A DNA stretch of 40,076 bases from Planctomycetaceae bacterium (GTDB taxonomy: Bacteria; Planctomycetota; Phycisphaerae; Phycisphaerales; SM1A02), in the NCBI GenBank assembly GCA_002684855.1, contig NYWD01000170.1:1-40076 (forward strand), read 5' to 3'. Under the pieces are notes generated by a model that was given only the letters and a program-made list of their open reading frames with translations, had not been told where the DNA came from and did no database searches. The translations under genes and the position numbers were made by a program. The number at the start of each line of letters is the position of its first letter. The first letter of the stretch is position 1. Positions 1 to 9,096 of the stretch are shown piece after piece.

Positions 1-165
1 CTTCACGCGGCATCGAGTGCGCGGGCGACGGTGGAATCACGGTTCGATTCGCGGAAGCAGGGAGATGAACTCCTGGCACTCCTGAATTCGATCGGCGGAT
101 CCGAATCCGGGCCGAATCCCGACGCCTCCGGAGTCGGCGGCCCGGAAATTTCCGAATTTGGTTGA
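1..165 (+). CDS. C-terminal end of a CDS truncated by the window edge, function unknown
   Basis: Frame 1 is open from base 1 to TGA at 163-165 (…DELLALLNSIGGSESGPNPDASGVGGPEISEFG*). Short, so only suggestive. Confidence 0.4.
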   Translation, partial: LHAASSARATVESRFDSRKQGDELLALLNSIGGSESGPNPDASGVGGPEISEFG

Positions 166-189
166 CTCGATTCCGATTCCCCGTAGATT
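162..189 (+). promoter_or_regulatory. Candidate sigma70-like promoter for the dockerin mini-protein
   Basis: TTGACT (162-167), 16-nt spacer, TAGATT (184-189), 47 nt before the ATG at 237. Confidence 0.4.
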
Positions 190-236
190 GAACACTTGGA
201 GCATCCCGTTCCAAGCTTTCAGGAGTGAACCAAGAC

Positions 237-578
237 ATGAGTTTCAGCACCAAAGTTGCTTCGGCGATCGTCATCCTGGTCTTCGTTCTCGTGACGGCCG
301 TCGCGGCCTTCGCGGAAGACAAGGGGCGACAGGGTCGTTTCGTGCCTCAGAACGACGACTATCGTGCTTCGGGCGAGCGTGCGGCCAGTCAGGGATCCTC
401 CCCGGACTGCTGCCCGGCCGATCTCAACTGCGATGGTGTGGTGAACGGCGCCGATCTCGGGATCCTTCTTGGTGACTGGGGTCAGAAGGGTGTCCCGGGC
501 GACATCACCGGCGACGGGCCGGTGAATGGTGCCGATCTCGGCATCCTGCTCGGTGCGTGGGGCCCCTGCACGGGCTGA
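237..578 (+). CDS. Secreted mini-protein: signal peptide plus one dockerin-type repeat pair
   Basis: Hydrophobic N-terminus (VASAIVILVFVLVTAVAAFA), short linker, then PADLNCDGVVNGADLGILLGDWG…GDITGDGPVNGADLGILLGAWGPC. The track uses GTG 225; ATG 237 has AGGAG at 221-225. Confidence 0.8.
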   Translation: MSFSTKVASAIVILVFVLVTAVAAFAEDKGRQGRFVPQNDDYRASGERAASQGSSPDCCPADLNCDGVVNGADLGILLGDWGQKGVPGDITGDGPVNGADLGILLGAWGPCTG

Positions 579-677
579 CGACGCGGTTCCATCTCCAGGA
601 TCCGAGGAATGGCCTCGCCGTCGGCCGGAGGCCGTGTTCCACGCTGATGCGGCCGGCTCGAGCTGGATCCATTCCTC

Positions 678-3600
678 GTGAGCACCAACAAGGCACCGGC
701 CTTCGGCCGAAACCTCGTCGCCTCGATCGCGATCGTGTGTTGGTCGGTCGTCCCGGCACTCGCTGGCGAGGTCGACTGCAACGGAAACGGCGTCCCGGAC
801 GCGACGGACATCCGAAACGGAACCAGCGCGGACTGCCAGCCGGACGGTGTTCCCGACGAGTGTCAGGTCGTCGAGGCGGTGCTTTACGCGTACGACGCCG
901 GTCCCGAACTTCAGATCGGTGGTGGCGGGTCCTCGGTCGTCCTCGGCGAACGATTCTTCCTCGCTGAAGCGTTTCCCTTCATCGGCGGCGTCGAGTACGA
1001 GGGCGTCGACGTGCCGTCCGGCACGCTGATCCGGGCCGCGGTCTGGTCGGATCCCGATTCCGATGGCGATCCGGCGGATGCCGTCCTCCTGGCCGCCGCG
1101 GAAGCGGAAGCCTCTTCGAGCGGCTTCGGGCGGATCACATTCGAATCCGGGTTCGAAGTCGGTGGCGACGGAACCTCCTTCTTCGTCGGCATCTGGTTCG
1201 AGAATGCCCCCGGTTGGCGGTGCGGGTTCGATTCCGGAAGCCTCGCTCGGCAGGGTTTCGTGCTGGTCACCTCGGGGCCGGTCGATCCCGGCGATCTGTC
1301 GGGGGCGGAGCCCGCCGGTTCGATCTGTCCCGGTTGCAACGGTGACTGGGCGATTCGAGCGGTGGCCTGTGATCAGCCCTGGTGCGCGACATCCAACGAC
1401 GTGGACGACGACGGCACGCCCGATGACTGCGAAGCGGACTGCAACGGAAACTCGATTCCCGACGACGAGGACATCGCGTCCGGGGCCAGCAGCGACTGCG
1501 ACGGGAACGGCGTCCCGGACGACTGCCAGGCGCTGGAGGACTGCGACGGAGATGGAATCCTCGACATCTGCGGATTGCTGCCCGGGACCGGGCTCGCCAC
1601 CCGGTACTGGAACAACGACCGCCGGCTCGGTCCGCCATCGCTGGTCCGGGTGGAGCCGGGAATCGAGTTCGACACCGAGAACGGTCTCCCGGTCCCGGAT
1701 GGCTACGAGGACTACTTCTCGATCGAATGGTCCGGCTCGCTGGTGTCGAAGGTGACCGGTTCGCATCGCCTTCGCTTCGAAGCCGACGATCGATTTCGAG
1801 CCTGGATCGACGGACGAGTCGTCCTCGGTTCGACTTCCGAACCCGAGCTGCCGGGCACGGGGAGTGGATCCGTCGACATCGATCTCGTCGCGGGTCAGCC
1901 GGTGGCGTTCCGGGCGGTCTTCACCGAGTACGCGGGCAATGCCCGGTGCCGGCTCTGGTGGACCGTTCCTGGAGGGCGGGAAGCCCTCGTGCCCGCCACG
2001 GCCTTCACGCCGGTGGTCGACCGTGACGGCGACGGCGTGATCGACCTCTGCGCCTCGACCGATTGCAACGGCAACGGTCTCCCCGACGACTTCGACCTCG
2101 TGCAGGGCGGAAGCGACTGCAATGCCGACGGAGTGCTCGACGAGTGCCAGCCCGAACTCGACTGCGATGGTGATCTCATTCCGGATCAGTGCGTGGCCGG
2201 CGACCTGGGCATCCTCGGAACCTATTTTCGAAGCGAGGGCGCCGATCGATTCTCGGAGCTCGTCCTGGGCCGACTGGACGAGACCGTCTTCTTCGAGTGG
2301 GGCGGCGGCTCGCCGGCCGCCCTGCTTCCCAATGACAACTTCGCGGTCCGCTGGACCGGGACCTTCGTCGCCGACCGGACCGGCCTGCACCAATTCCGGG
2401 CTCAGGCCGACGACGGGCTCCGGATCTGGATCGACGACGTCCAGGTCGTGGACGAGTGGGAGGATGGGGGGGCGGGCCCCGACTTCGACTTCGAGCTCGA
2501 TCTGGTCGCGGGTGACCGACGGGCGATCCGGGTGGAGTTCTACGAGAACGGCGGTGATGCAACGGTCCGTCTCCGGCTCCGGACCACCCCGGACGGTGAC
2601 TACGCGACGGTGCCGATGGCGAATCTCCGACCCATCGTCGATCGCGACGGCGACGGGATCGCGGACGCCTGCGCGGCGGATTGCGACGGTGACGGCGTGT
2701 CCGACGCGATCGCCATCGCGAACGGGCTCGCGGAGGATTGCAACGGCAACGGCATCCCCGACGCCTGTGACATCGGTTTCGAAGGTGACGCCGTCGTGGC
2801 CTGGTGGCGATTCGACGACTCCGCGGACCTCGGGCGGGACAGCGGACCGCTCGGACTCCATCTCGGCGTCTCCGGCGCCGGCGCTTCGAACGCGACGCCG
2901 CTCGACGTGATCCCGAGGACCGGTGACCTCGATCTCGGCTCGGCGGCCTTCGACTTCTCCTCCCGCCTCATGACGCTGGATCCGGATCGGGATCTGAGTC
3001 TGGTCGAGCGGCGATTCACCGCGGAGGCCTGGGTGCGGATCGACGAACTGGCGAACGGCGCTTCGACGCCCGCGCAGCGTCAGTGGTTGTTCCAGCGGAA
3101 GAACCCCACCTCGGACGGCCGGATCGAGTGGGCGTTTCTCGTCCAGTCGGGCAACATCCACGAGGTCTGTGACCTCGGGGTCTTCGGGGACGGACCATTT
3201 CCGACCGGAAGACAGCTCGCCATGGTCCTCGGAACCGGAAGCGGGGTCGCGGGCGACAAGTGGTGCGTGTTGAGCGACCTGCAGATCGAGGACGGGGACT
3301 GGCACCACGTCTCGGTCGGCTGGGATCCCGTTCGCTCGGAAGTTCGATTCGAGCTGGACGGGGAGGTCGACGTGCAGCGCTTCGAGAATCGAGGATTGAA
3401 CCCCAATGCGCACCGATTCGCGGTGGGGGCCCACGTCAACGAATCCGGCGTCTGGAACCAGGGGATCCGCGGGCTGGTCGACGAAGCGAGGATCCGGCTG
3501 GGCCTCACGCCGCTCGAGGAGATGCTCGACCGCCCCTACGACGCGGCCTCCGTCGACGTCGATGGCGACGGGGTGCCCGACGAGTGCGGAGGTCCGCGGT

Positions 3601-3761
3601 GTCCCGAGGACCTCGATGGTGACGGCAGGGTCAACGGCGCGGATCTGGGGGTTCTGTTCACGCAGTGGGGTCAGGGCGGGACGGCCGACTTCGATGGGGA
3701 CGGGATCGTCGGTGGATCCGATCTCGGCGCGCTTTTCGCGGCCTGGGGAGATTGCGAGTGA
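678..3761 (+). CDS. Large secreted protein: DCNGNG(V/I)PD Ca-binding repeats, two PA14-like domains, LamG-like domain, C-terminal dockerin-type repeat
   Basis: Signal peptide; PA14-like segments (GLATRYWNNDRR…, GILGTYFRSEGADRF…); LamG-like VVAWWRFDD…FTAEAWVRIDE…WHHVSVGWD; C-terminal CPEDLDGDGRVNGADLGVLFTQWG. Confidence 0.85.
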   Translation: MSTNKAPAFGRNLVASIAIVCWSVVPALAGEVDCNGNGVPDATDIRNGTSADCQPDGVPDECQVVEAVLYAYDAGPELQIGGGGSSVVLGERFFLAEAFPFIGGVEYEGVDVPSGTLIRAAVWSDPDSDGDPADAVLLAAAEAEASSSGFGRITFESGFEVGGDGTSFFVGIWFENAPGWRCGFDSGSLARQGFVLVTSGPVDPGDLSGAEPAGSICPGCNGDWAIRAVACDQPWCATSNDVDDDGTPDDCEADCNGNSIPDDEDIASGASSDCDGNGVPDDCQALEDCDGDGILDICGLLPGTGLATRYWNNDRRLGPPSLVRVEPGIEFDTENGLPVPDGYEDYFSIEWSGSLVSKVTGSHRLRFEADDRFRAWIDGRVVLGSTSEPELPGTGSGSVDIDLVAGQPVAFRAVFTEYAGNARCRLWWTVPGGREALVPATAFTPVVDRDGDGVIDLCASTDCNGNGLPDDFDLVQGGSDCNADGVLDECQPELDCDGDLIPDQCVAGDLGILGTYFRSEGADRFSELVLGRLDETVFFEWGGGSPAALLPNDNFAVRWTGTFVADRTGLHQFRAQADDGLRIWIDDVQVVDEWEDGGAGPDFDFELDLVAGDRRAIRVEFYENGGDATVRLRLRTTPDGDYATVPMANLRPIVDRDGDGIADACAADCDGDGVSDAIAIANGLAEDCNGNGIPDACDIGFEGDAVVAWWRFDDSADLGRDSGPLGLHLGVSGAGASNATPLDVIPRTGDLDLGSAAFDFSSRLMTLDPDRDLSLVERRFTAEAWVRIDELANGASTPAQRQWLFQRKNPTSDGRIEWAFLVQSGNIHEVCDLGVFGDGPFPTGRQLAMVLGTGSGVAGDKWCVLSDLQIEDGDWHHVSVGWDPVRSEVRFELDGEVDVQRFENRGLNPNAHRFAVGAHVNESGVWNQGIRGLVDEARIRLGLTPLEEMLDRPYDAASVDVDGDGVPDECGGPRCPEDLDGDGRVNGADLGVLFTQWGQGGTADFDGDGIVGGSDLGALFAAWGDCE

Positions 3762-6700
3762 TGAGTCGGTGCGTCGTCTCGTCCGGACGACTCTCCAATC
3801 GAATCGGCCTGCTCCTCCGAGCGACCGTGGTCTCCGGCGCAGCGCCGGTCGTGGTCGCGGTGGCGTCGATCCTCCCGTCGTCGGCGTCGGTCCGGGCCGA
3901 CGAGATCTTCGTTCCGGACGATTACTTCACGGTGGCCGCCGCGGTCGCGGCCGCTGAGGACGGCGACGTCGTCGTGGTTCGTCCGGGGAACTATTTGGGA
4001 ACGGTCGACTTCGCCGGGAAGGCGATCACCGTCCGAAGCACCGACGGGCCCGAGAGGACGACGCTGGATGCGGAGAACTACCAGAACAGCGTGGTGGTCT
4101 TCGCCGATGGAGAGGGCCGCGGGTCGGTCCTCGAGGGGTTCGAACTCCGGAACGGCACCGGAAACTGCGACCTGTTCTTCTGCTTCGGCGGCGGGGTCTT
4201 CTGCAACGAGACCTCGCCGACCATCCGGAACTGCATCATCCGTGACAACGAGACCACCTTCGACGGTGGAGGTCTGTACGCACGTCGCGGGTCGCCGCTG
4301 ATCGAGGACTGTGTCTTCGAGGGCAACGCGGCCACCTGGTACAACGGAGGCGCGATCTACGTCGTCGACGCGCCGACGATCACGATTCGCCGGACCGAGT
4401 TCCGCGACAACTACGGTGACGACGGGGGCGGCGGGATTCTCGCCAAGAACACCGGGCTCGTGCTGGAGGACTGCACGTTCATCGGCAACGTCACGACCGG
4501 CGGGGGCGGCGGCGTGTCCGTCGAGGGGGGGGACGCGATCATCCGGCGTTGCATCTTCGACTCGAACACCTGTGGAGGTCGTGGCGGCGGGTTCGCGTTC
4601 AACGGGACGACGCTGGAACTGGACACCGCCGAATTCGCCTCCAACGACGCTGGTGGCGACGGGGGAGGACTCGACATCCAGTCCACCACGACGAACGTGC
4701 GGTTCGCCGACTTCATCGGCAACCGAGCCCACGGGAAGGGCGGGGGCATCCACGCGGATCGTGGGGACGCCCTCGGGATCGTGGGTTGCCGGTTCGAGGG
4801 CAACATCGCCGAGGTCAGCGACGGCGGAGGCGTGAGGACCGGGGGGGTGCCGACGGAGATTCGCCAGTGCATCTTCACCGACAACGCCGCCGAGGTCGGC
4901 GGTGGGGTCTACGCCGATCAGGGCACCGCCCTCGTGATCGTCGGTTCACGCTTCACGCGCAACCTGGCACGCAACGGGGTCGGGGGTGGACTGGAGGCGG
5001 ACCGGTCGCCGGTCGACGTCGTCAACACCGGCTTCTTCCGGAACCGGTGTACGGATGCAGGCGGCGGTGCGCGGATCCGCGGCGGGGACGCCGTCGTCGC
5101 CAACTGCGTCTTCGCCGGCAACTTCGCGTACTGGAGGGGGGGCGCACTCGATGTTCACCAGATCGATCACCGGGTGGTGAACTGCACGATCGTCGACAAC
5201 GAGTCCTACGAGACCGCCGGGGGAATCTGCGTGAATCCCGCGGGCCTGGTCGCCAACAGCATCGTCCGTGGGAACCATGCGGCGCGCTGGCCCGACATCG
5301 CCAATCGCAACGAGACCTGGACCACCGATCTGCGATGGTCGAACATCTCGGTCTGGGAGTCCGAGGTCCCGGGCCGGCTCGACGGTCCGGCGGGAATCGT
5401 CGACCGTCGGGGGCCCGATCAGGTCGGCGGCACCGGAGACGAGGACTACCGGGCCACCGGGTGCCTGCTCGGGATCGATGCGGGAGACGCGATGCTCGTG
5501 CCGCCGGATCGGGCGGACGTCGATCTCGACGGAGACCTGACGGAGGCGATTCCGCTGGACTACTTCGGTCTTCCCCGATTCGTCGACGACCCCTCGGTTC
5601 CGGACGGTCCGGAGCTTCCCGGGGCGGCCGTGGACGTGGGGGCATCCGAGTGGAATCTCCGAGGGGTGGCCTGCTCGCCGGATCTGGACTGCGATGGGAA
5701 CGGGGTGGCGGACGCGTTGGACATCGCCGCCTGTGATGGCGACCCCGGATGCCTCGACTGCAACGGCAACGGTCGTCCGGATCGCTGTGATCTCGTCGAT
5801 CGTTCGGGCCCGTTCTTCCCTGCCGTGGGGTACTGGCGTTTCGAGGAGGATGGGACCAATCTCGGCTTCTCGGATCTGCAAGGCGATCTGCAGGGGGATG
5901 CCGGCGTGGTCGTCGACGTCGGGGTCGACGCGGTACCGGGCATTCTCGGCGCGGTGAACCGGGGATCGCTCGAGATCGGCGACACCGGTTTCGTCCGAGT
6001 GCGTGATCCCGACCAGCGGTTCGCCATGGGTCGTGGGAGTTTCACGATCGAGGCGTGGGTCCGGCTCGACGAGCTCGGTGCCATGGGCAATTCCGGTCGA
6101 CGTCAGTACCTGGTCCAGCGGAAGCCCGGGGATTCCGGGGGTTCGAGAATGGACTACGCCTTCCTGGTTCAGGGAGGCAATCTGCCGACGGGCATGGACC
6201 GGCGGTACGGAAAGCCTTCGGGGCTCAGCGGCCGAGAGATGGTGCTCCAGTTCGGCGACGGGGCCGACACCTGGTGCGTCACCTCGTATCTCGAGATCGA
6301 GTCCACCGGCTGGCATCACCTCAGCGCCGCGATCGACGCCCGGTCGGAGACGGTGCGCTTCGGACTCGATGGACGGTTCGAGACCGTCGAGTACGAAGGG
6401 AGCGACGTCGATCGCTACGCCTGGGAGGGGAATCTCATCCTCGGCGCGCACACCAACAGCTCTGGGCAGTTCAATCAGCGGCTTCGCGGCGCGATCGACG
6501 AGGTCAGAATCAGCCGAGGCGTCGTCCCGGTCGACGCCTTGCTCGACGTCTGGCCGGTGGGGACCAGCGCCGACTGCAACGGAAACGGCGTTCCCGACGA
6601 CTGCGACATTCGCGACGGATCGCTGGTCGACGCGGACGGCGATGGAATCCCCGACGATTGCGTGGCGGGTGCGTCGTGCCCCGCCGATCTGGACGCGGAT

Positions 6701-7330
6701 GGCGTCGTGGGGGGAGGCGACCTCGGGCAGTTGTTCCTCGAGTGGGGTGGCGACGGCCCCGCGGACCTCGATGGTGATGGAGTCGTCGGAGGTGGTGATC
6801 TGGGGCTGTTGTTCCTCGGCTGGGGGGACTGTCCCGGAGGATGCGCTTCGGACGACTGCGACGACGGGGACGAGTGCACGCTGGAAGGCTGCCACCCGGT
6901 GACCGGGGCCTGCACCCATTTCAGGATTTCCAGCTGCATCACCGATCCCTGCTTCGGCGATCCCTGCGACGACGGGGACGACTGCACGGTTGACGAGTGC
7001 GACCCGATCACCGGCGGATGCACGAACCTCCCGATTCCGGATTGCCAGCCGGATCCGTGCGAAGGCGTCCGCTGCGACGACGGCAATCCCTGCACCGAGG
7101 ACTTCTGCGACCCCCTTGCCGGCGACTGTCGATTCGAACCGATCGAAGGTTGCGAGGATGCGCCCTGCGGCGATCCGGCCGCGGGTGACTGCTTCGAGCC
7201 GTCCCCGGTTCCCAGTTGCGACGATCTGGACTGTTGTGAAGCCGTCTGCGATGTCGACCCGTTCTGCTGCGACGTGGTCTGGGATCTGGACTGCGTCGAG
7301 CTCGCCGAGAATCTCTGCCCGGGGCCCTAG
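3761..7330 (+). CDS. Secreted right-handed beta-helix protein with LamG, dockerin-type and Cys-rich C-terminal modules
   Basis: ATG 3761 overlaps the previous stop (TGATG). Repeated GGG(I/V)…RCxFxxN beta-helix motifs, LamG segment (AVGYWRFEED…), two dockerin repeats, three CDDGxxCTxxxCxPxxGxC repeats, Cys-rich tail. The track start at 3665 lies inside the upstream gene. Confidence 0.85.
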   Translation: MSRCVVSSGRLSNRIGLLLRATVVSGAAPVVVAVASILPSSASVRADEIFVPDDYFTVAAAVAAAEDGDVVVVRPGNYLGTVDFAGKAITVRSTDGPERTTLDAENYQNSVVVFADGEGRGSVLEGFELRNGTGNCDLFFCFGGGVFCNETSPTIRNCIIRDNETTFDGGGLYARRGSPLIEDCVFEGNAATWYNGGAIYVVDAPTITIRRTEFRDNYGDDGGGGILAKNTGLVLEDCTFIGNVTTGGGGGVSVEGGDAIIRRCIFDSNTCGGRGGGFAFNGTTLELDTAEFASNDAGGDGGGLDIQSTTTNVRFADFIGNRAHGKGGGIHADRGDALGIVGCRFEGNIAEVSDGGGVRTGGVPTEIRQCIFTDNAAEVGGGVYADQGTALVIVGSRFTRNLARNGVGGGLEADRSPVDVVNTGFFRNRCTDAGGGARIRGGDAVVANCVFAGNFAYWRGGALDVHQIDHRVVNCTIVDNESYETAGGICVNPAGLVANSIVRGNHAARWPDIANRNETWTTDLRWSNISVWESEVPGRLDGPAGIVDRRGPDQVGGTGDEDYRATGCLLGIDAGDAMLVPPDRADVDLDGDLTEAIPLDYFGLPRFVDDPSVPDGPELPGAAVDVGASEWNLRGVACSPDLDCDGNGVADALDIAACDGDPGCLDCNGNGRPDRCDLVDRSGPFFPAVGYWRFEEDGTNLGFSDLQGDLQGDAGVVVDVGVDAVPGILGAVNRGSLEIGDTGFVRVRDPDQRFAMGRGSFTIEAWVRLDELGAMGNSGRRQYLVQRKPGDSGGSRMDYAFLVQGGNLPTGMDRRYGKPSGLSGREMVLQFGDGADTWCVTSYLEIESTGWHHLSAAIDARSETVRFGLDGRFETVEYEGSDVDRYAWEGNLILGAHTNSSGQFNQRLRGAIDEVRISRGVVPVDALLDVWPVGTSADCNGNGVPDDCDIRDGSLVDADGDGIPDDCVAGASCPADLDADGVVGGGDLGQLFLEWGGDGPADLDGDGVVGGGDLGLLFLGWGDCPGGCASDDCDDGDECTLEGCHPVTGACTHFRISSCITDPCFGDPCDDGDDCTVDECDPITGGCTNLPIPDCQPDPCEGVRCDDGNPCTEDFCDPLAGDCRFEPIEGCEDAPCGDPAAGDCFEPSPVPSCDDLDCCEAVCDVDPFCCDVVWDLDCVELAENLCPGP
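6840..7180 (+). repeat. Three tandem coding repeats CDDG(D/N)xCTxxxCxPxxGxCxxxxIxxC
   Basis: CDDGDECTLEGCHPVTGACTHFRISSC / CDDGDDCTVDECDPITGGCTNLPIPDC / CDDGNPCTEDFCDPLAGDCRFEPIEGC. Confidence 0.8.
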
Positions 7331-8985
7331 CGGACGGTCGGCGTTCCGGCAATCGTCACCGATGCCAGGGGTTCGCGGCGAATCGCCGGCGCTCCCCGGT
7401 CGCTCGGGCGGGTCGAGTACGCCGCTCGGAAGAAGTGCAGGATCGTTCCGGAGGGGCGATCGCCGAGTGCGATTTCGGCCAGGGCCTGCAGGCCGGCATC
7501 CCTGCGATCACCGGGGGGGAGCTTGAGCACTCGGGAGACCGTGCCGATCCACCGCGCGGTCCGCAGCGGGCCGCGACCCGTCGCGAACGACTCGCGTTCG
7601 ACGCCGCCGTCGGAGGCGACGAACTCGAATTCGACCACGGTGCGGATCGGCTCGCGGATCGGGTAGCCGAACTTGGGATAGCACGCGAACGGCCATCCGT
7701 AGTTGTCGCCGCGGATCCCGTACCACCCGTTGCCGACGAGGAGCACCGCGCCGGCGATGGTCACGGGAAGGATCGAACCTCGAGTCGGCGGGCCGACGCC
7801 GCGAGGGATGCCGACCCTCGGCGACCGGACGCCGATTCCCGCGAGCAGCCGCGGCCAGTCGACGAGGCACGGATAGACCGCCATCAGCGAGATGAAGCCG
7901 ATGTTCAGGGTGAGCAGGTTGGCGAGGTGGAAGAGCAGCCCGAGGATCAGTGCAAGGAACCGCGTCGGTCGACTGAACATCAAGAGGACGAACGAAAGCT
8001 CGAAGGTGACCACCCCGAGGCCGCCGAGTCGGAGGAGCCAGGGGTGTCCCGTGGGATCCAGCATGGGCGTCCAGCTCGCGTGGGTCGTCCACTGGTGCCA
8101 GATCTGGTTGCGGAGATGGTCGCTGAAGATCCAGTCGAGGCCGCCGGTCCAGAGCTTCCAGACGCCCGGGAAGAAATAGACCATGCCGAGCAGGATCCAT
8201 GCGATCCGGAGGGGAAGGCCGTACCGCGGATCGGGTCGAGGCGCCGTGCGGCGTCGGCGGATCCAGCCGTCGAGCGAGAGCACGTCGCCGCAGGGTGCGC
8301 TTGCGAGGAGGATCGCGAACCACACCAGGTGGTGCGCGTGGTTGACCTTGCCGTGGAGTTGCGGAATACCCAGCACGAACAGCGTGAGCAGCGCGCTCGC
8401 GATGGTCGCGGGGCGGGTGAGGAGCCCGAGCATCGCCATCGCGGTCGCCGCGATCCACGCGATGAGGATCAGGCGGGCGGTGAACGGATCGGGAATCAGG
8501 CTCGAGAGGAGGGGGCCGATGCCCGACGGCGGAAAGAGGATCGCCTCGGGCAGCGCGGCGTGCACGAGGAACTCCTCCCGCCCCGCGGGGATCAGGAGCA
8601 GCGCTCCGAACGTGGTGATTCGGAGGATCGCGAGGTTGAGCGGGGCATCGGGTTCGGTGAGATAGGCATTCAAGCCGCGTGCCAGCGACCGGCGATGCCT
8701 GAATCCCGTCACGCCGGCCACGACGAGCAGCCACAGCAGGCCGAGCCGCGTCATGACGGTTCGACCCACCCAGAGCGCGTGCTCCGGCGACTCCCACGCT
8801 GGATCGACCGAACGGCGTCGTTCGATCAGGTCGACCAGGGCGTCGACTCCGCCCCGGCCGGAGGCCGACGACTCGACCACGCCTTCCAGCCACCCGTACC
8901 AGGCGAAGCAGAGCGCCAGCCAGCCTCCGGCCAGCGCGAGGGTGAATGGAAGGACGAGGTGTCTATTTGGAACGCTTGGCGTCAT
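7327..8985 (-). CDS. HTTM-domain (vitamin K-dependent gamma-carboxylase-like) multi-pass membrane protein
   Basis: Many TM segments; LNLAILRITTFGALLLIPAG, HGKVNHAHHLVWFAILLASAPCGDVLSLD. Likely start MTPSVPNRH at 8985; track start is 9048. Confidence 0.75.
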   Translation of the reverse strand: MTPSVPNRHLVLPFTLALAGGWLALCFAWYGWLEGVVESSASGRGGVDALVDLIERRRSVDPAWESPEHALWVGRTVMTRLGLLWLLVVAGVTGFRHRRSLARGLNAYLTEPDAPLNLAILRITTFGALLLIPAGREEFLVHAALPEAILFPPSGIGPLLSSLIPDPFTARLILIAWIAATAMAMLGLLTRPATIASALLTLFVLGIPQLHGKVNHAHHLVWFAILLASAPCGDVLSLDGWIRRRRTAPRPDPRYGLPLRIAWILLGMVYFFPGVWKLWTGGLDWIFSDHLRNQIWHQWTTHASWTPMLDPTGHPWLLRLGGLGVVTFELSFVLLMFSRPTRFLALILGLLFHLANLLTLNIGFISLMAVYPCLVDWPRLLAGIGVRSPRVGIPRGVGPPTRGSILPVTIAGAVLLVGNGWYGIRGDNYGWPFACYPKFGYPIREPIRTVVEFEFVASDGGVERESFATGRGPLRTARWIGTVSRVLKLPPGDRRDAGLQALAEIALGDRPSGTILHFFRAAYSTRPSDRGAPAIRREPLASVTIAGTPTVR

Positions 8986-9096
8986 GATCGATTCGCTTCG
9001 AGGTTCCGGATTCTTCGGACCGACGCGGCGTCCGACGTGAGCGATCACTCGACGAGCGATCGGTCCGCCGGGCCGGCCGACGCGTCGATCGCGGCT

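Noticed and set aside
611-633. GGCCTC-N11-GAGGCC hairpin after the dockerin mini-protein
   Set aside because: 6-bp stem in GC-rich DNA without a T tract; expected by chance.
219-3434. 1071-aa minus-strand ORF
   Set aside because: Antisense shadow of the PA14/LamG gene; its AVAVAI/VDHAVAV pattern is the reverse complement of DxDGDG/DCNGNG codons. No domain or signal peptide.
3665-3760. Upstream extension of the beta-helix ORF
   Set aside because: Lies inside the preceding gene; ATG 3761 in the TGATG overlap with a following signal peptide fits better.
4946-6919. 657-aa minus-strand ORF
   Set aside because: Antisense to the beta-helix/LamG gene; low-complexity shadow in GC-rich DNA.
6840-7180. 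Possible CRISPR or DNA-level tandem array
   Set aside because: Repeats are protein-level (Cys-rich motif) with diverged nucleotides; no spacer pattern.
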